A stretch of DNA of 64,000 nt from NCBI GenBank assembly GCA_029851415.1, contig CM056742.1:15541736-15605735 (forward strand), in the 5' to 3' direction. This DNA comes from Eretmocerus hayati (Eukaryota; Arthropoda; Insecta; Hymenoptera; Aphelinidae). Of this stretch, positions 45,632 through 57,997 are shown piece after piece. The notes under the pieces are model-generated. The model saw only the letters and a list, made by a program, of their open reading frames with translations, did not search any database and was not told the origin of the DNA. Each line of letters opens with the position of its first letter. The stretch's first letter is position 1. Both the position numbers and the translations under genes were made by a program.

Positions 45632-46480
45632 CACCCCGATTAGAAATGAACTTCAAGCCAAGATCAAGTTTTGATCAAGGGCTTGATCAAATTTATCAAG
45701 CCTTGATCAAGAAAAAAACTCCTACTTGATCAAACTTGACGTTCTCACTTGAAGTTTCTAGGGAGTTGTAGGGTCACTATGTGTTGACAAGTTCAACTTA
45801 ACCTCAAATTCGATATCACTAATATTTCAATTTTGAAATCAAATTCGAAAACGAACTGTAATTCACTCCTTTTCGGAATTCTTGGTTGATATTTGAATAT
45901 CTAGGATTATTTTTCCGGAATGCGACTACTCTATCATATAATTACTGTTAAGATTTGGTTGCTCCAGTATTCATTGACTCTCTCTTGGGAACACGAGACT
46001 CACGTGATAAAGGATTACATAAACTTTTTACGGCACTTATTCATGAATATCAACCATCGCACTAAATCTATTAACGCAATAAGGCATAAGTGATCTTTGC
46101 AGTTAGTCCATATCCTATCTAGGCACCACATATCCTAAAGACACCTAACCTCAAAGATTGTCGGAGTCTCTGTTACTGTTCAAAATATTACTTCGTAATC
46201 AACAGCATCACGCGTGACATTTCTAAGTCTGCAAAGAGCTGCAAATAATTATAATTCCTCTGGGGCCACAGAACTATAACAATAATAGGCGACACAGACG
46301 CGTTTTGCTTCCCGTTGTCTACAGCATGAGGTAAACAAACGACCAAACATCAAGTAAACATCAAGAAGAAAGTCAAGTTTGATCAAGTAGGAGTTTTTTT
46401 CTTGATCAAGTCTTGATAAAAAACTTGATCAAGATTTGATAAAATCTTCAAGCGGCTTGAACATATTTCTAATCGGGACT
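45632..46480. mobile_element. Element with TTGATCAAG-rich inverted ends
   Basis: CCCCGATTAGAAAT followed by TTGATCAAG-rich sequence (45634-45745) is mirrored by TTGATCAAGTAGGAG to CTAATCGGGA (46385-46478). The palindrome TTGATCAAG or close variants occur several times on each side. No coding; target duplication unclear. Confidence 0.7.
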
Positions 46481-46611
46481 CTGCTTATCTCTTTCACCAG
46501 CTTATTTTCAATCGATAACTGAAAAATTTTTCCTGTGAAAGCTCTACCTTACCATACGAGCCGATTACGACTAAAATGAATTTTCCTAAAAAATTGGCAA
46601 AATATCTCAAA

Positions 46612-46835
46612 ACCCTATATATAGTTTAGGTTGTTGTTTGTGATCACATCTACCATTTGGTAAAAGTTTGAAGTTAATTGGAATTGTTGTTTTGACAGAG
46701 GTCTGAGGACTGTAGTTACGCCGGTGAACATGAATTACAGTCTTCAGACTCCTGGCTAAACCATCATTCCAACCAACTCCAGACTTTCAGCAAATGATAA
46801 ATTTGATCTTCAAGTACAACCTAAACTATATACGG
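46612..46835. mobile_element. 224-bp hairpin MITE
   Basis: CCCTATATATAGTTTAGGTTG at the left mirrors CAACCTAAACTATATACGG at the right, and GTCTGAGGACTGTAGTTAC mirrors GAATTACAGTCTTCAGAC around the centre near 46727. Confidence 0.7.
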
Positions 46836-46969
46836 TTCCATAATTTTCCCGAAAAAGATAGGAACCAAGTGGAAAACGAGTGGCGATGCTTATACCGACA
46901 TAATCACGGCGTCCGCGGCGCATAATCCTTCGTCTGCTGCAGCCACAACAACTACAACGACGACGCACA

Positions 46970-48380
46970 CATACCCGTCTTACGGCCTTGCTCCGATATC
47001 GCCCATCACCTCCCGGGTAGAAAATGCGATCCGGCAAAGATCCAGCCCGGATCCGGGGCAAAGCTAGGAGGACGATGTCCGGATCCGTCGGTCGTCCGGC
47101 CAGCTAACCCGGCTAGGATCAAAAACGGACGATTCTCCGGATCAAGTTCATAAAGCTGTGTTCCCCGGATCACAGACGGATGATGGACGGATCAGCTGTT
47201 GGACGGGATGCGAGCCCCCATAACCTTGTTTACTATTTACTCTTGCGGTTATAAGATGATGAAGACGAAATCTAAGGTGCATGTTGGGAAGCACATTTTT
47301 TATGTACGATTGCTAAGATTGGATAGACAATATTAGTTGTAACGATAGAGCTGATGTAGTTATTAGAATATACCCACAGTTTTTGTGCCGCTAGTTGAAT
47401 TTGCTTCATACTTGGTCACTGTGTCGTGCACACTCATTTTGGATGAATAAATTTTCTTGGATTACTTTTATCCACACAACATATTTAGATTGATTTTTCA
47501 GGCATATCTCAACAACATTGATCTAAAAATCATTCATGATTTTGATTTGTGTCATTCGAGCACTGTGACTGAGCTTAGGATGTTTCTTCGAAAGATGAAA
47601 ACCAATGGTCTTCGAAGAAAGTGACTTCAAGAATCCCATGAGAAATGGAGTTACAAACTATATTCACCCATAGCTTTGCTATGATCTAAGATAGTTGGAG
47701 TGCAGCTTTCTAGGATTTCATTTGAATATTTCGACTGATGGATTCTCTCCTCCTTGTTATCCTTTAATTGATGACACATTATGTTCAAACCCAAGTGTTT
47801 TACGCTAGCTTAGAGCAACTTTGATTAAATTTCTATATTTTTGAGGTAATTTCGTCCCATTTAGTCTTCGTAAAGTCCTAGATAATATGATGATAATCTC
47901 AGAGAGATGAAAAACACTATAAGTGTCAGAATGCCAGAAGTAGCTGCGCTACTCAACGCTCGAATGCGAGAAATATATAGCAGCTGGATGTTGGCATTTT
48001 TTGGATCAATAAAATCACATCATCCAGTAGCTGTTGGGTGAATTGACTAATATCAATTCAATTGTGAAACTGTTGCGAGATACAGAAATTAAGAAATATA
48101 AATGGAATACAAGGTTATGTAGACCTTACAACCTGCTCTGAGTGTTCATCCGGGCACGGTCCGTCCGTGGTCCGGCTGCAGTACTCAAAAAAGTTGATCC
48201 GGAGAATCGTCCGGCTTGGGTCCAAACCGGGTTAGCTGTCCGGACGACCGACGGACGTAAGCTCCGGCCAGCCGGACGAAGCTCGGATCCGGGTCGGATC
48301 TTTCGTCCGGCCTATCTTGAGCATTTTCTACCCGGGCTTGTCACCGATTTCGGGCCCCCCGGTGGCGTCGCGTGTGCCCG
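46970..48380. mobile_element. GC-rich inverted-arm element
   Basis: The arm 46970-47165 (GGGTAGAAAATGCGATCCGG, CCAGCTAACCCGG, ACGATTCTCCGGATCAA) returns inverted at 48185-48380 (TTGATCCGGAGAATCGT, CCGGGTTAGCTG, GCATTTTCTACCCGGG). Both arms are crowded with CCGGAT/ATCCGG and GGACGGA strings and stand out as GC-rich islands. The outer limits are not clear. The 96-codon frame in the right arm is treated as chance. Confidence 0.6.
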
Positions 48381-49670
48381 ATTTGTCATCCTCGAGTGCT
48401 CGAGTAGACGGGATCGCCCCGGTTGTGGGTGATATTGTAGTGCTGGTGGAAAAGTGATTGTGATTGTGGGATAAGGGTGCTTACATCTGGCAACAGTCTC
48501 GCATCTCGCAGTAACAACAACTTGTCGACTGCTTTCAAGCCGATTTTTTGTACGTAAGTATAGAAAGAAAATTGAGTTTTTCGTGAAAATTATTGGACGT
48601 CGGAGGTACTTGATACCAGTAGCATCCGATGACGCTTGAAGCCAACTCGCTGTGCAGTATAGTTCTTCTACCCGCGAGGTTATAAGTTGTCTGCTTTTGC
48701 TATGTTGCTCAATGGGGCTAGATGTCAACAACTCTTGTTGCAGATATTTTCTATAAATTCCACCTCAACTCAAAGTTTTTGTATTCAAATGATTGCAAAA
48801 ATTGTGATCTCCCTATATAATTCATATGAGATGGAAATTAAAGAGTTTTCTTTATTTTTTCCTATTTCCAGAACCTCGCACTTTGAGACAGAGGTATATG
48901 TTCTGGTCCGAAACATACCCAGAGTATCTCAAAAGCCGATTACTCACTCCGGATACTAATACAGAGCCCCAGCAACCACTTTTGGGTACCTAATTAAGAA
49001 ATCGGAAGGGTGTCCAGGTATTTATGGTGTGGTGGTCTAGTTGGACCAAGTGCGGATCTCTGACTGTAAATTTTGATAAAGGAGAGTGAGTAGACTACAC
49101 TATTATTGTTTCAAACCGCCTCTGTATGGTGAGATTTTTCTGATTGTCATGGTGGTGGCTTCATGGTTTTCTACTTTTGCTCGGAAAAAGTTTAGTAATT
49201 CATCTTTACGTTATTCTTCCAAGTTACAGAAGTGATATCTATCTGACTCTGTTGAATGTGATGGTTCATCGGTTAATTATTGAAAACTAATTGTACTAAT
49301 CTTCACAGGTGAAACTTCAACAAAATTGCTTGCTCTAGTTCCAACACATTCATTGAAATCTAGTGAGGGGCATGTGGCATACACTCGATACTGTATTAGA
49401 TTTTAAGAGCCAGCGAGATACTGCAACGCCACTAGTTTCTCATGCAAAAGTTCATAAAGGAAAGTACTTTGTCGTTTCTCATTCGTAGTACCGGTAACTT
49501 GCTGATTCACTTGTTCTATTTTCACTTGACTAATGATAATTTAATACTGATAAATCATATTGGTCATGTATCTCCTTTTTTCCAGGTATAGGTTCAGAAG
49601 GAATTTATAGTATGATTGTCATTTTTTCTATACATGGAAATTTTGATACTTTGATAACTCCCCCGTCGCA
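48381..49670. other. Gene-free stretch
   Basis: Overlapping small frames only. No TE end or splice pair recognised. Confidence 0.35.
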
Positions 49671-49878
49671 AGTGACAATAACAGGAATTCAAGCAGATTT
49701 CTGCATAAGAGTTCCTGAGTCAAGGATCGGGAGTTGAATTTCAGATTAAATATTCAAGCAGTTTTCTACGCTCAGAATTTCCCAGCTAGAATGTGAAGTG
49801 AGTGGCGACAACAGAAATTCAAGCAGATTCTGCAATAAGAATTTCTGAGTCACCACTTCACCAGTTGGGAAATTGAAG
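49671..49878 (+). repeat. Short direct repeat, period about 134 bp
   Basis: ATTCAAGCAG occurs three times, and the blocks GACAATAACAGGAATTCAAG to TTCCTGAGTCA and GACAACAGAAATTCAAGCAG to TTTCTGAGTCA are clear copies. Confidence 0.6.
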
Positions 49879-50045
49879 CCAGTGATAGTCGGTTTGTGTG
49901 CGAGTAAAGTGAAAAAAGTGTTATGTATTTCAGTGAAGTGAAGTGGAACAGTGGAAGTGAGATAGGTGGAATTTTTTTAGAATGCAGTTTTGTCATGGGC
50001 TATTTTCCCTTGATTTCATAAAATAGTGTAAATGTGTTGTAGTAG

Positions 50046-50084
50046 AAACGCGTTTTTTCACGACTCGTGAAAAACACGCGTTTT
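50046..50084. repeat. 39-bp palindrome
   Basis: AAACGCGTTTTTTCACGA pairs with TCGTGAAAAACACGCGTTT. Confidence 0.85.
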
Positions 50085-50111
50085 CCCAGCCCGACCTCTG
50101 ATAGTGACTAT

Positions 50112-50724
50112 TTATGTATGTCGGAGTAGTTTACTGTGGCGCCTCTCCCCCAAGGCCCAAACGAGTACCCGCTCGGCCGGTAAGGGTAGAGCTTTCACTG
50201 TTACGACCTGTATGTCGATTAGATGGCGTTGTTGTGCCAATTTGGCGGTAGGTTTCGAATCCAGGAACTGTAGACGGCGAGTAAATAGAACTGGAGGTTT
50301 ATTCTTCCTTTGATACAATAATTGAGATATGGTATTCGTCACACTTGACGATACACAATGACTGAGGTAATACAATGAGGTAATAATCGTTGTCAGAGTT
50401 ATAATAGATACTTGTAAAGAGAGATGCCGCGCCACGATGTGTGCGTGAACGCGGAGAATATGGAAGTCCTCGATCGGCTTGAGACCGGCTGTATTTATAG
50501 GCTCTTCCCCTGGGATAAAGTATGCTGTGGTTTGTACGGAATCTAAGATGGTTGTTTATGAGTTGAATAAATGTTGTATAGTTATGACAATTGTGGGACG
50601 AGTTATCTTGTCGACCAAGGAAGTTCGGAAATCCAGAATAGGGGAACTAAGCCTTTCTGATGACTGCTTTTCGCTATAATTCAGACGATGATAAAACAAG
50701 GTCAGATGCGAATTCTGATCTAAC
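50112..50724 (-). mobile_element. Possible LTR fragment or solo LTR
   Basis: On the minus strand, CCTATAAATACAG near 50490-50500 looks like a TATA box. A GAAGAATAAACC polyadenylation-like signal lies about 185 bp downstream (near 50305), the spacing expected within an LTR R region. A TGTTAGATCAG start near 50724 is a candidate 5' border. No second LTR, primer site or gag/pol is visible, so this is tentative. Confidence 0.3.
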
Positions 50725-51343
50725 AAGACGAGTTATCATCGTTTCGATTTGACATTATTATATGAGCTTCCTGAGACGATGTCCATACTCTTCACGTCAC
50801 GATCATTCTATGGGAGGACTCAATCTATGTTATAAACAATATAAGTGTGAATCCGTTGACCTAAATCATAAGTGCGATAGCGTTAACAGGTATTTGAGCT
50901 TGTCAACTGCAATTATGATGTTGGATGGCTGTTCTATATTGTAATCCTGAGTATGACAGGAAAAGGCTGAAGTCTCTATGATTCGTGTATCTCAATTTAT
51001 GAAGCTAAACATACTTTTAAGAAGGGTTCATTCACCTGGATTTTGGGTACAATTACGTTATTAGGTGCTTGATCTGATATTGTTTAGGTATGATACTAGA
51101 TGGCTGATTCTCATGGGAATGCCAATCACAATGCAAAAAGGCTGAACGCTCTGCGACTCCCCTAACTTAAAATATACTGTTGGACAAATATTCTACTATT
51201 CAGGCGCAGCGTTATGTTCATCTGGGCGGTGTTTTTCATACTTGGCGCGCGAGACCCGAGACAGGCACACAGTTGCGTTCCGTACACGTACACGAGTCCG
51301 GTGTACGTCACATCATGCATGCCCTTAATTGTATGCATCGCAA
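50725..51343. other. Gene-free stretch
   Basis: Nothing recognisable; small frames only. Confidence 0.35.
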
Positions 51344-51504
51344 TCGGAGTTGTAACTGCTTCAGTTGGGGTTCCAGAGAGTGAAAGACTTCAAGGTATCA
51401 AATCCGTGAGGTTAGGGATAGCAGACAAACGCTAGACGGCCCAAAAATTTGATACCTTGGACTCTTTTACTTCCTGAAACCGCAGCCACAGCTCTGATTG
51501 TAGT
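51344..51504. repeat. Diverged inverted repeat, arms about 58 bp
   Basis: GGAGTTGTAACTGCTTCAGT through CTTCAAGGTATCAAAT is mirrored by ATTTGATACCTTGGACTC through CCGCAGCCACAGCTCTGATT. Translated outward, both arms give similar peptides (GVVTASVG..ERLQGIK and AVAAVSG..KRVQGIK). Confidence 0.6.
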
Positions 51505-52552
51505 GCCTATGTTGACTCCATAAGGGAGGCTCGCGCAAATTTTAACAAAACGAAGGAATAGTTTGAAAGTTTCTTGTATTGGTAGATAAACTAATGACGA
51601 ATCATAATCCATCAAGAAAAGTAGGGGTTGGCGATGAAAATCCCGAGAAATTCCATTTGCCAGGAAAAATCTTTACACACGTACTTTTATGGGATAAACA
51701 TTTCAAAACGAGATGGTGCGATAACTACACGACCAAATTCCACAATCAAGGAATAATTCGACGCTATTTTGCATGATGCGTTTGATGGTGGTAAACAGTA
51801 AAAGAAGTTTTTCTGTACCAAAAATATCTGTACAATCAGAGGGCAATAGTACTTAATTGCAACACAATTCCTAGTGGGAATGATGTAGGTACATTAATTC
51901 CACTTCCTCTCTCATCACAGGAGTAAACGCCTATTCTTGACACAGCATAGTGCTCGAAAATGAGCTGTAGGTTTATCAAAAAATGTCTAGTGAAATTGTA
52001 AACGTCACAATTTACGGATTGAAATCCCATCAGAATCGGGATCCTGTTGGAAATGCAAACTTGACCCGTGTCATTTTATGGTCATTAAACGGAGCACCTC
52101 TGAACATCTCCACCTCCTCAATTTTCCTGCAAATCATTTCTGAAGTTATTTCAAGACCTTCTGAAGGAGTTGTTGTACGTTCCATTGATTTGCGTCAAGT
52201 GATACCAAAGCTATCTTGTGAATTATAAACTCAAAACGCCGCAATTTGTTAGGAGAAGAAATTCCGGGCGTCGATTCAAATTGAGATGGCTTGGTTTTAC
52301 TTAATGCGAATCAAACGTATCTCGGCTTATTTCAAGGTTTTTGAAATAATCGAAATAGGATGAGGTGTGGTTGTACCCTGGGAATTAATTAACACTTTTT
52401 GAACGTGATTGAAGAACTTGACTCACCGCAATTATTACGTCACTTCCGGCAACTCGGAGGGGCTAGTATTATATCAGGCATTGCATCGGAATGATGAAAT
52501 TCTTGTCCCGGATGAGTATCTCATATCAGGTCGGGATGGTCTTCGAAGAGTT
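51505..52552. other. Gene-free stretch
   Basis: An 81-codon plus frame (51983-52228) has no recognised motif. No other signal. Confidence 0.3.
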
Positions 52553-53438
52553 ACTTTACCCGCCGAAATTGGTGGAACACGGATTCCTTCACTAAAACAA
52601 CGATTACTCAGACGTCCTTGAATCTACGGCAATTTTGAAAAAAGCATTCGAAAGATGAGAAAAAAATCTATCAATTCGTGTCCTTCGAATTATTTTTTGA
52701 CGCAAAATTCATAGTTTCAATTGGCTCCGGAAAGTGAAAAATTGTTCATCTCAGTCAATCATCTATCATTCATCGGGGAATCATGATAGCGCAAGAAACT
52801 TCGCGGGATCTCGTGGCTCTCTTCAAAACCTTCAAAATCATGTTTCTCATATACGTTACTCTGCGGTTTTTTTCACCCGAGTTACGAGTGATCTGGCAAA
52901 GAGAACTTGGTGCGGGTCGAGGGTACTGTTGGTCAAGAGGTATGAGATTTTTCTCCTTCAAGCTGTCTGTGGTCGTTTCGAGTGCATTCTAAAACATAAC
53001 TGATCCATATTTCATGATTTTTAGAAGATTTCACGTCGAAATCGTGGATTACGCATTCTTTTGTATCTCCGGTACCCTCAACGCGTGTGAATTTGCTCTC
53101 ACTTGATCGCTCGTAACTCGGGTGTGAAAAACCGTAGAGTAATGTATAAAAGACGATTTCAAAGGTCTTGAGAAGAGCTACAAAATTTCGCAAGGACGTT
53201 CGCGCTATCATAATTTCCCAATGAATGATCTGATTGATTGAAATGAAAAATTTTCCACTTGTTGGAGCCAACCAAAACCATGAATTTTGCGTCAAAAAAT
53301 ATTTTGAAGGACATAAATTGATAGCTCTTCCTCTCATCTTTTGAATGCTTCTTGTTAAATTGCCGTAGACTCAAGGGCATCCGAGTAATCGCTGTTTTAG
53401 TGAAGGAATCCGTGTTCCATTCATTTTGGCGGGTACTG
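52553..53438. mobile_element. CAGTACCC foldback element, copy 2 (about 886 bp)
   Basis: The right end GGCGGGTACTG, followed by TA, mirrors a left end ACTTTACCCGCC. The next parts GGAACACGGATTCCTTCACT and TCTACGGCAATTT pair with AAATTGCCGTAGACTC and AGTGAAGGAATCCGTGTTCC. The inverted match runs to the centre (GCGGTTTTTTTCACCCGAG near 52862 against CTCGGGTGTGAAAAACCG near 53116). Confidence 0.75.
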
Positions 53439-54048
53439 TATAAACTGATTTCATCAGAATAAGATCACATTTTTCCTATACTTCTGAGTTTGCTTCCTTT
53501 ACATCGAAAAATGTTCAGATGACTTTTACTTATGGACGTTGGAAGTCTGGTTTGTGTTTATGAGGTAAAATCTTCGAAACAACCTCTATAACTACCGAAT
53601 AAAAAACATATCAAGTTCGCATTTCAAACAAATTCATCGCAAGGTTTCCATTTTTGCAGGATGTTGTGCCTTGGGGATAGTATACCAACTAACAAGGGAT
53701 AACCACAGTGTTTGGGTCGTCAATCACCTTCAAAATTTTTTTACAGTTTGGTACTACCTAGAATATAAAAAATCCAGAGTAACTCCGTTCAATGGGCCTC
53801 CTGTTCAGGGCTATAGTAAAAAACTTTAGCATTGTTAGTGTATGTATAGGTATCATTTCTTAACATAGGCCTATATGAGCAATACTAATCTCACAAGGGG
53901 AGTCCAAGGGCTTCAGGAGCTGGATCTGGCTGAAACTCTGGGAATCATCTCCTTTTGTCACCAAAAAATGATACCCAAAGCCGCAGAGTCTAACGCTCAA
54001 GGGTTTCCGAGCTACAGACCACAACCCATGCATTACAGTATATCTATA
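53439..54048. other. Gene-free stretch between foldback elements
   Basis: A 62-codon frame at 53875-54063 runs into the next element. No gene recognised. Confidence 0.35.
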
Positions 54049-54836
54049 CAGTACCGTTCATAAGTTCTCGATGGTCGATCCCTCGATTACCCTGACTTGG
54101 AACAGCAATAAGTCAAATTCTATGCGTTGTACGAAAATTTTTAAGAAAGCATCTTACAGAGCAGAAAAAATACTAACTTTTACTGGGTTTTGATGATTTT
54201 TATCGAATATTTTTGACGGTTCTACACGCTGATGAAAAAATAGAAAATCTAAAAATTTTTTACTTTCATTGAGACACCTGCAGTTTTAATGCAAATAAAG
54301 ATACGGCAATTCTGAAAAAAGCATCTTGTAGAGCGGAAAAAATGCTATGTGTAGCCATTTTTTGATTATTTTTTACGTACCGCGTGTGAGAACGTGCGAG
54401 CTGTCCAAATCCCCAAAATCATGGTTTTTCACCGTTTTCTGTGCCGTTTCCGATGATAAGCAGTCATTTTGGGTATCTAGACAGCTCGTACGTTCTCATG
54501 CGCGGTACGTGAGAAATAATCAAAAAATGGCTACACATAGCATTTTTTCCGCTCTACAAGATGCTTTTTTCAGAATTGCCGTATCTTTATTTGCATTAAA
54601 ACTGCAGGTGTCTCAATGAAAGTAAAAAATTTTTAGATTTTCTATTTTTTCATCAGCGTGTAGAACCGTCAAAAATATTCGATAAAAATCATCAAAACCC
54701 AGTAAAAGTTAGTATTTTTTCTGCTCTGTAAGATGCTTTCTTGAAAATTTTCGTACAACGCATAGAATTTGACTTATTGCTGTTCCAAGTCGGGGTAATC
54801 GAGGGATCGACCATCGAGAACTTATGAACGGTACTG
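54049..54836. mobile_element. 788-bp almost perfect hairpin with TA duplication
   Basis: CAGTACCGTTCATAAGTTCT (54049) is mirrored exactly by AGAACTTATGAACGGTACTG (ending 54836), with TA outside both. The mirror continues essentially without break to a small loop near 54450 (CGTACCGCGTGTGAGAACGT against ACGTTCTCATGCGCGGTACG). CAGTACC ends relate it to the 36195 and 52553 elements. No coding. Confidence 0.9.
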
Positions 54837-55195
54837 TATATACCATTTCCCCACATATATAGATATATGGGCAATTCTCAGGAACTTTTGATTTTTGGCG
54901 TTTTGAGATTTTTTTTCTCAAACTTGGAGCACATCTCTGAGGTTTTGCTCACCTTGAGATACATCTTCCTGAATGATGATTTCGAGTTTGTGCACGATTT
55001 TCGATACACGGCATCGTCGTTAGACGTGAAATGCCCAAAATTGAGTTCTAGACCGAAAAATCGTATGGAGGCTGAATATTCCTATTTACAGGTATTCTTT
55101 GAGAGTAAGACGACACCGTTATAAGTTTTTGCAGAAATTTTTTTTTACTTCTATTTTTATTCTTTCGTTCGCGCCCCCTTCAACGAATCGCCAAA
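54837..55195. other. Gene-free stretch
   Basis: An 85-codon plus frame without recognisable content; T-rich tract near 55136. Confidence 0.35.
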
Positions 55196-55722
55196 TCCAT
55201 ACGACATTCCACTCAAATCCATAAATTATAACCCTGACATAGATTTTAGAACGTTCGTCAAGTTATGTCGGACTAGTTCCATTTTTTCATGTCTGAATTC
55301 TGAATTTTCTCAATAAAATGCCTCAAAACTCGAGAAATATCGGGTTTTTCGGAAAATCACATGAGTATTTTTTTTTTTGCTAGATGGAAAAACACATCGA
55401 AATGATGGAAAATGGATTGCAAGAGTCGAAGTTGTTATGAAAGAATTGGACATATAATCATATAATTTTCGATGGTATCTTTTCCTCACGCTTGAGCAAT
55501 TTTTTCCCACTTTTCTTATGTATTTCTTTGATCCAAACACGACAGTATCCCGGTAGTTTTCCAAAAAGTCGATATTTTCCGAGTTTTAAGGCCCTTTAAA
55601 TAGAAAAATCAGAGTTTTCTTTCCAAAAAATGGAACTAGTTCTACATAACTAGACGAATCGGTCTAAAACTTATTGCGGGGCTATGTATTCCATGAATTT
55701 GAGTGAAATTCTGCATGGGAAA
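55196..55722. mobile_element. About 530-bp foldback hairpin
   Basis: CCATACGACATTCCACTCAA is mirrored by TTTGAGTGAAATTCTGCATGG, and GTCGGACTAGTTCCATTTTTT by AAAAAATGGAACTAGTTCTAC. The inner TTTTCTCAATAAAATGCC and CTCGAGAAATATCGGG mirror their partners at 55555-55600. Confidence 0.65.
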
Positions 55723-57014
55723 GAGAGTGGGAGTACCGTAACTCACTTGTGAGGAAATAGTAACTTTGCCGCGATAGAATTCGGAGAATTTTATGTTTAC
55801 AACGTGAATGCAAACATCACATAATTAATTACAGTGTTAGTAGATGAAGTCCATGATGTACGCATTGACATTGTATTGTGATGTGTGTACCCGAATCCAG
55901 GCTTAAATCCAGAAATCAACGTATGAGCTTGCCATGTGAAAAATTAGCAAAGCAGTCATGGAAATGAGCATGCACAACCATACCCAGCTCCAAAAAATTA
56001 GATTCGTTGATGTGCCGTTGAAAAAACCAGATCTATCTAGAAATTCACGCGGGTGAAAAATTTTTTCTCCAAGGTTTCAATCGAAGGCAGATCGCAGCAC
56101 ATCATCGAGCGATAGCTGGATCTCTTCGTTTTTGACTATATTTGAATATATTTCTTCGCCAGTCAATTTGTGTATACGGCATTGACAATATGAGTTGAAT
56201 GGTATGACAATTCAGAAAACCTAAAATTTTGGTAACACTTCTTTAAGTACTCGTCATTTTGTTTCTACTCACAGCACATTAGTGGGGCAAATTTCAGGTA
56301 TATCTAATACTATGGTCTTGCTTATTCCGTTCGAATTGAGACAATTGCTCGCTCGGCATAGGAGTGGTTCGGAGAATAATAGGGAAAACTCGAGCTAGTA
56401 ACAGTCAGTCTCTCTGTTTTTCTCTGATTCAAGTGATTATGATGAGTTTTGAGTCGTTCGGAATGATCTAAAACTCCACAAATATATTGTTTTTCTATCA
56501 TTCAAGAACTTCTGAGTGTTATCAAGCATGAAACTAGAGTGAACGTAATGCAGTATTAGACGAAAGTCTGGTAACACAAAAATCAAAAGTTTCTAAGAAT
56601 CGCTCATATGAGAGGTTCTACAGAACTTTTGACATTTGGGTTACTGCAGAATCAAATTTTTTTTTTCATGGCACGCGTCTGGAATCAATTTGAGTGGTAA
56701 CTAGAACCTCAAAAAGGAGTGGAAAAGTGCGTGCCCACTAATTTGGGGGAATGTTATTTCTGTACCAACCAAAAACGTTCACAGACATCCAAAGGACTTT
56801 TAGATACTCTCAGTCGAATGTAAACCCATCGGATCATTCGCGCACTGCTAGATGTGGTTATTGGTCAGATTTTTGAGTAATTCTGACTAAAAAGCAACGA
56901 TTTTTCTGCCTTGCCAGCTCGTTATTACACCACGAGGGGTATTCGAGGAAAATGGCTCTGGAAACTAGAATCATTTCAACGCGTCTTTGTATGATTCGGG
57001 ATCGTGGTAATATA
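55723..57014. other. Gene-free stretch
   Basis: No gene, terminal repeat or RNA gene recognised. Confidence 0.35.
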
Positions 57015-57976
57015 TAAGGTAAGTGTACCCAACTTGCCTCTGTACCCAACTTGCCCCCATATGCCGACCTCATGGATGGGCACTCTTTGGCCTCCCGGCA
57101 ATTTTTTTTAACGTTTGTTATGTTAAAATATGAGAAAGTAAGTAGTTTTCTTCGACCCCGAATCATTCCTGCGTTCTCCGAAAAATGTAAAGTGATTCTC
57201 CTATTTTTCGTGATTGCTTAGCTAAGAAAGCACCGACGGAATCGCCTTCAGTAAAATCGATGCCAAATTCTTTGAGTTCAATCAATCTTAACGTACCTTA
57301 GCGTATTCGATTCCTTGTTTCAAGAACTTCAAAATCCATTCGTCAAAATTGCAAAATTTGAATATGGAGCTGTTTTATGTGCAAAACACAGAGACGATTT
57401 GTAAACAAGGATGCCAACATCGGAGTGTACCTAACATGCCCCCATATGTTTATCTTGAAAGGGCGTGCAGAACGACTTTTTTTTACTAATCAGAACGTGT
57501 TTATCACGTCAAAATAGGTTAGAAATGATGTTTCGGACCACCGAAAAGCTCCAAATGCGCGTGCATGGCGATAAAAACACTTTATCGCCGATTTCCATCA
57601 TTTATTTCGGAAGAATTGCGACAGTTCGGCTCCAATTTATCCAAATTGGACGTAGTTTAGTGCATTTTAAAGGTCTTCAAACAAGCTTCAAAATGAGCTA
57701 AAGCACGTTGAAAATTGTTGAAGTGAAGTAAAGTTATTAAGAAAAAGGCTTAATGGGGGCAAGTTGGGTACACACTTTTGTAAACTCTCAAAAATCACCT
57801 TTTGGGAGAATCAAAACAGTTTGATTCCAGTTGGTTCAAATTGGATGTACCTTAACGTATTTTGTAGGTCTTAAAACAAGCTTTAAAATGAGCTAAAGTA
57901 CGTTGGAAAATATGGAGATGGGCCAAAGTTATTAAGAAAATAGCTTAATGGGGGCAAGTTGGGTACACTTACCTTA
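57015..57976. mobile_element. AAGGTAAGTGTACCC family, copy 3 (962 bp)
   Basis: The left TAAGGTAAGTGTACCCAACT and right AGTTGGGTACACTTACCTTA are exact complements, extended by TATA on both sides, which fits a TA duplication. The inner GTGTACCTAACATGCCCCC and GGGGGCAAGTTGGGTACA motifs repeat. The best-preserved copy of the family here. Confidence 0.8.
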
Positions 57977-57997
57977 TATATATATATATATATACTA

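Noticed and set aside
48142..48432. 96-codon frame in GC-rich sequence
   Set aside because: Stop-free by composition; it lies in the inverted GC-rich arm and shows no domain.
50230..50280. GGTTTCGAATCC, similar to a tRNA B box
   Set aside because: One base too long for the box, and no A box or cloverleaf could be found.
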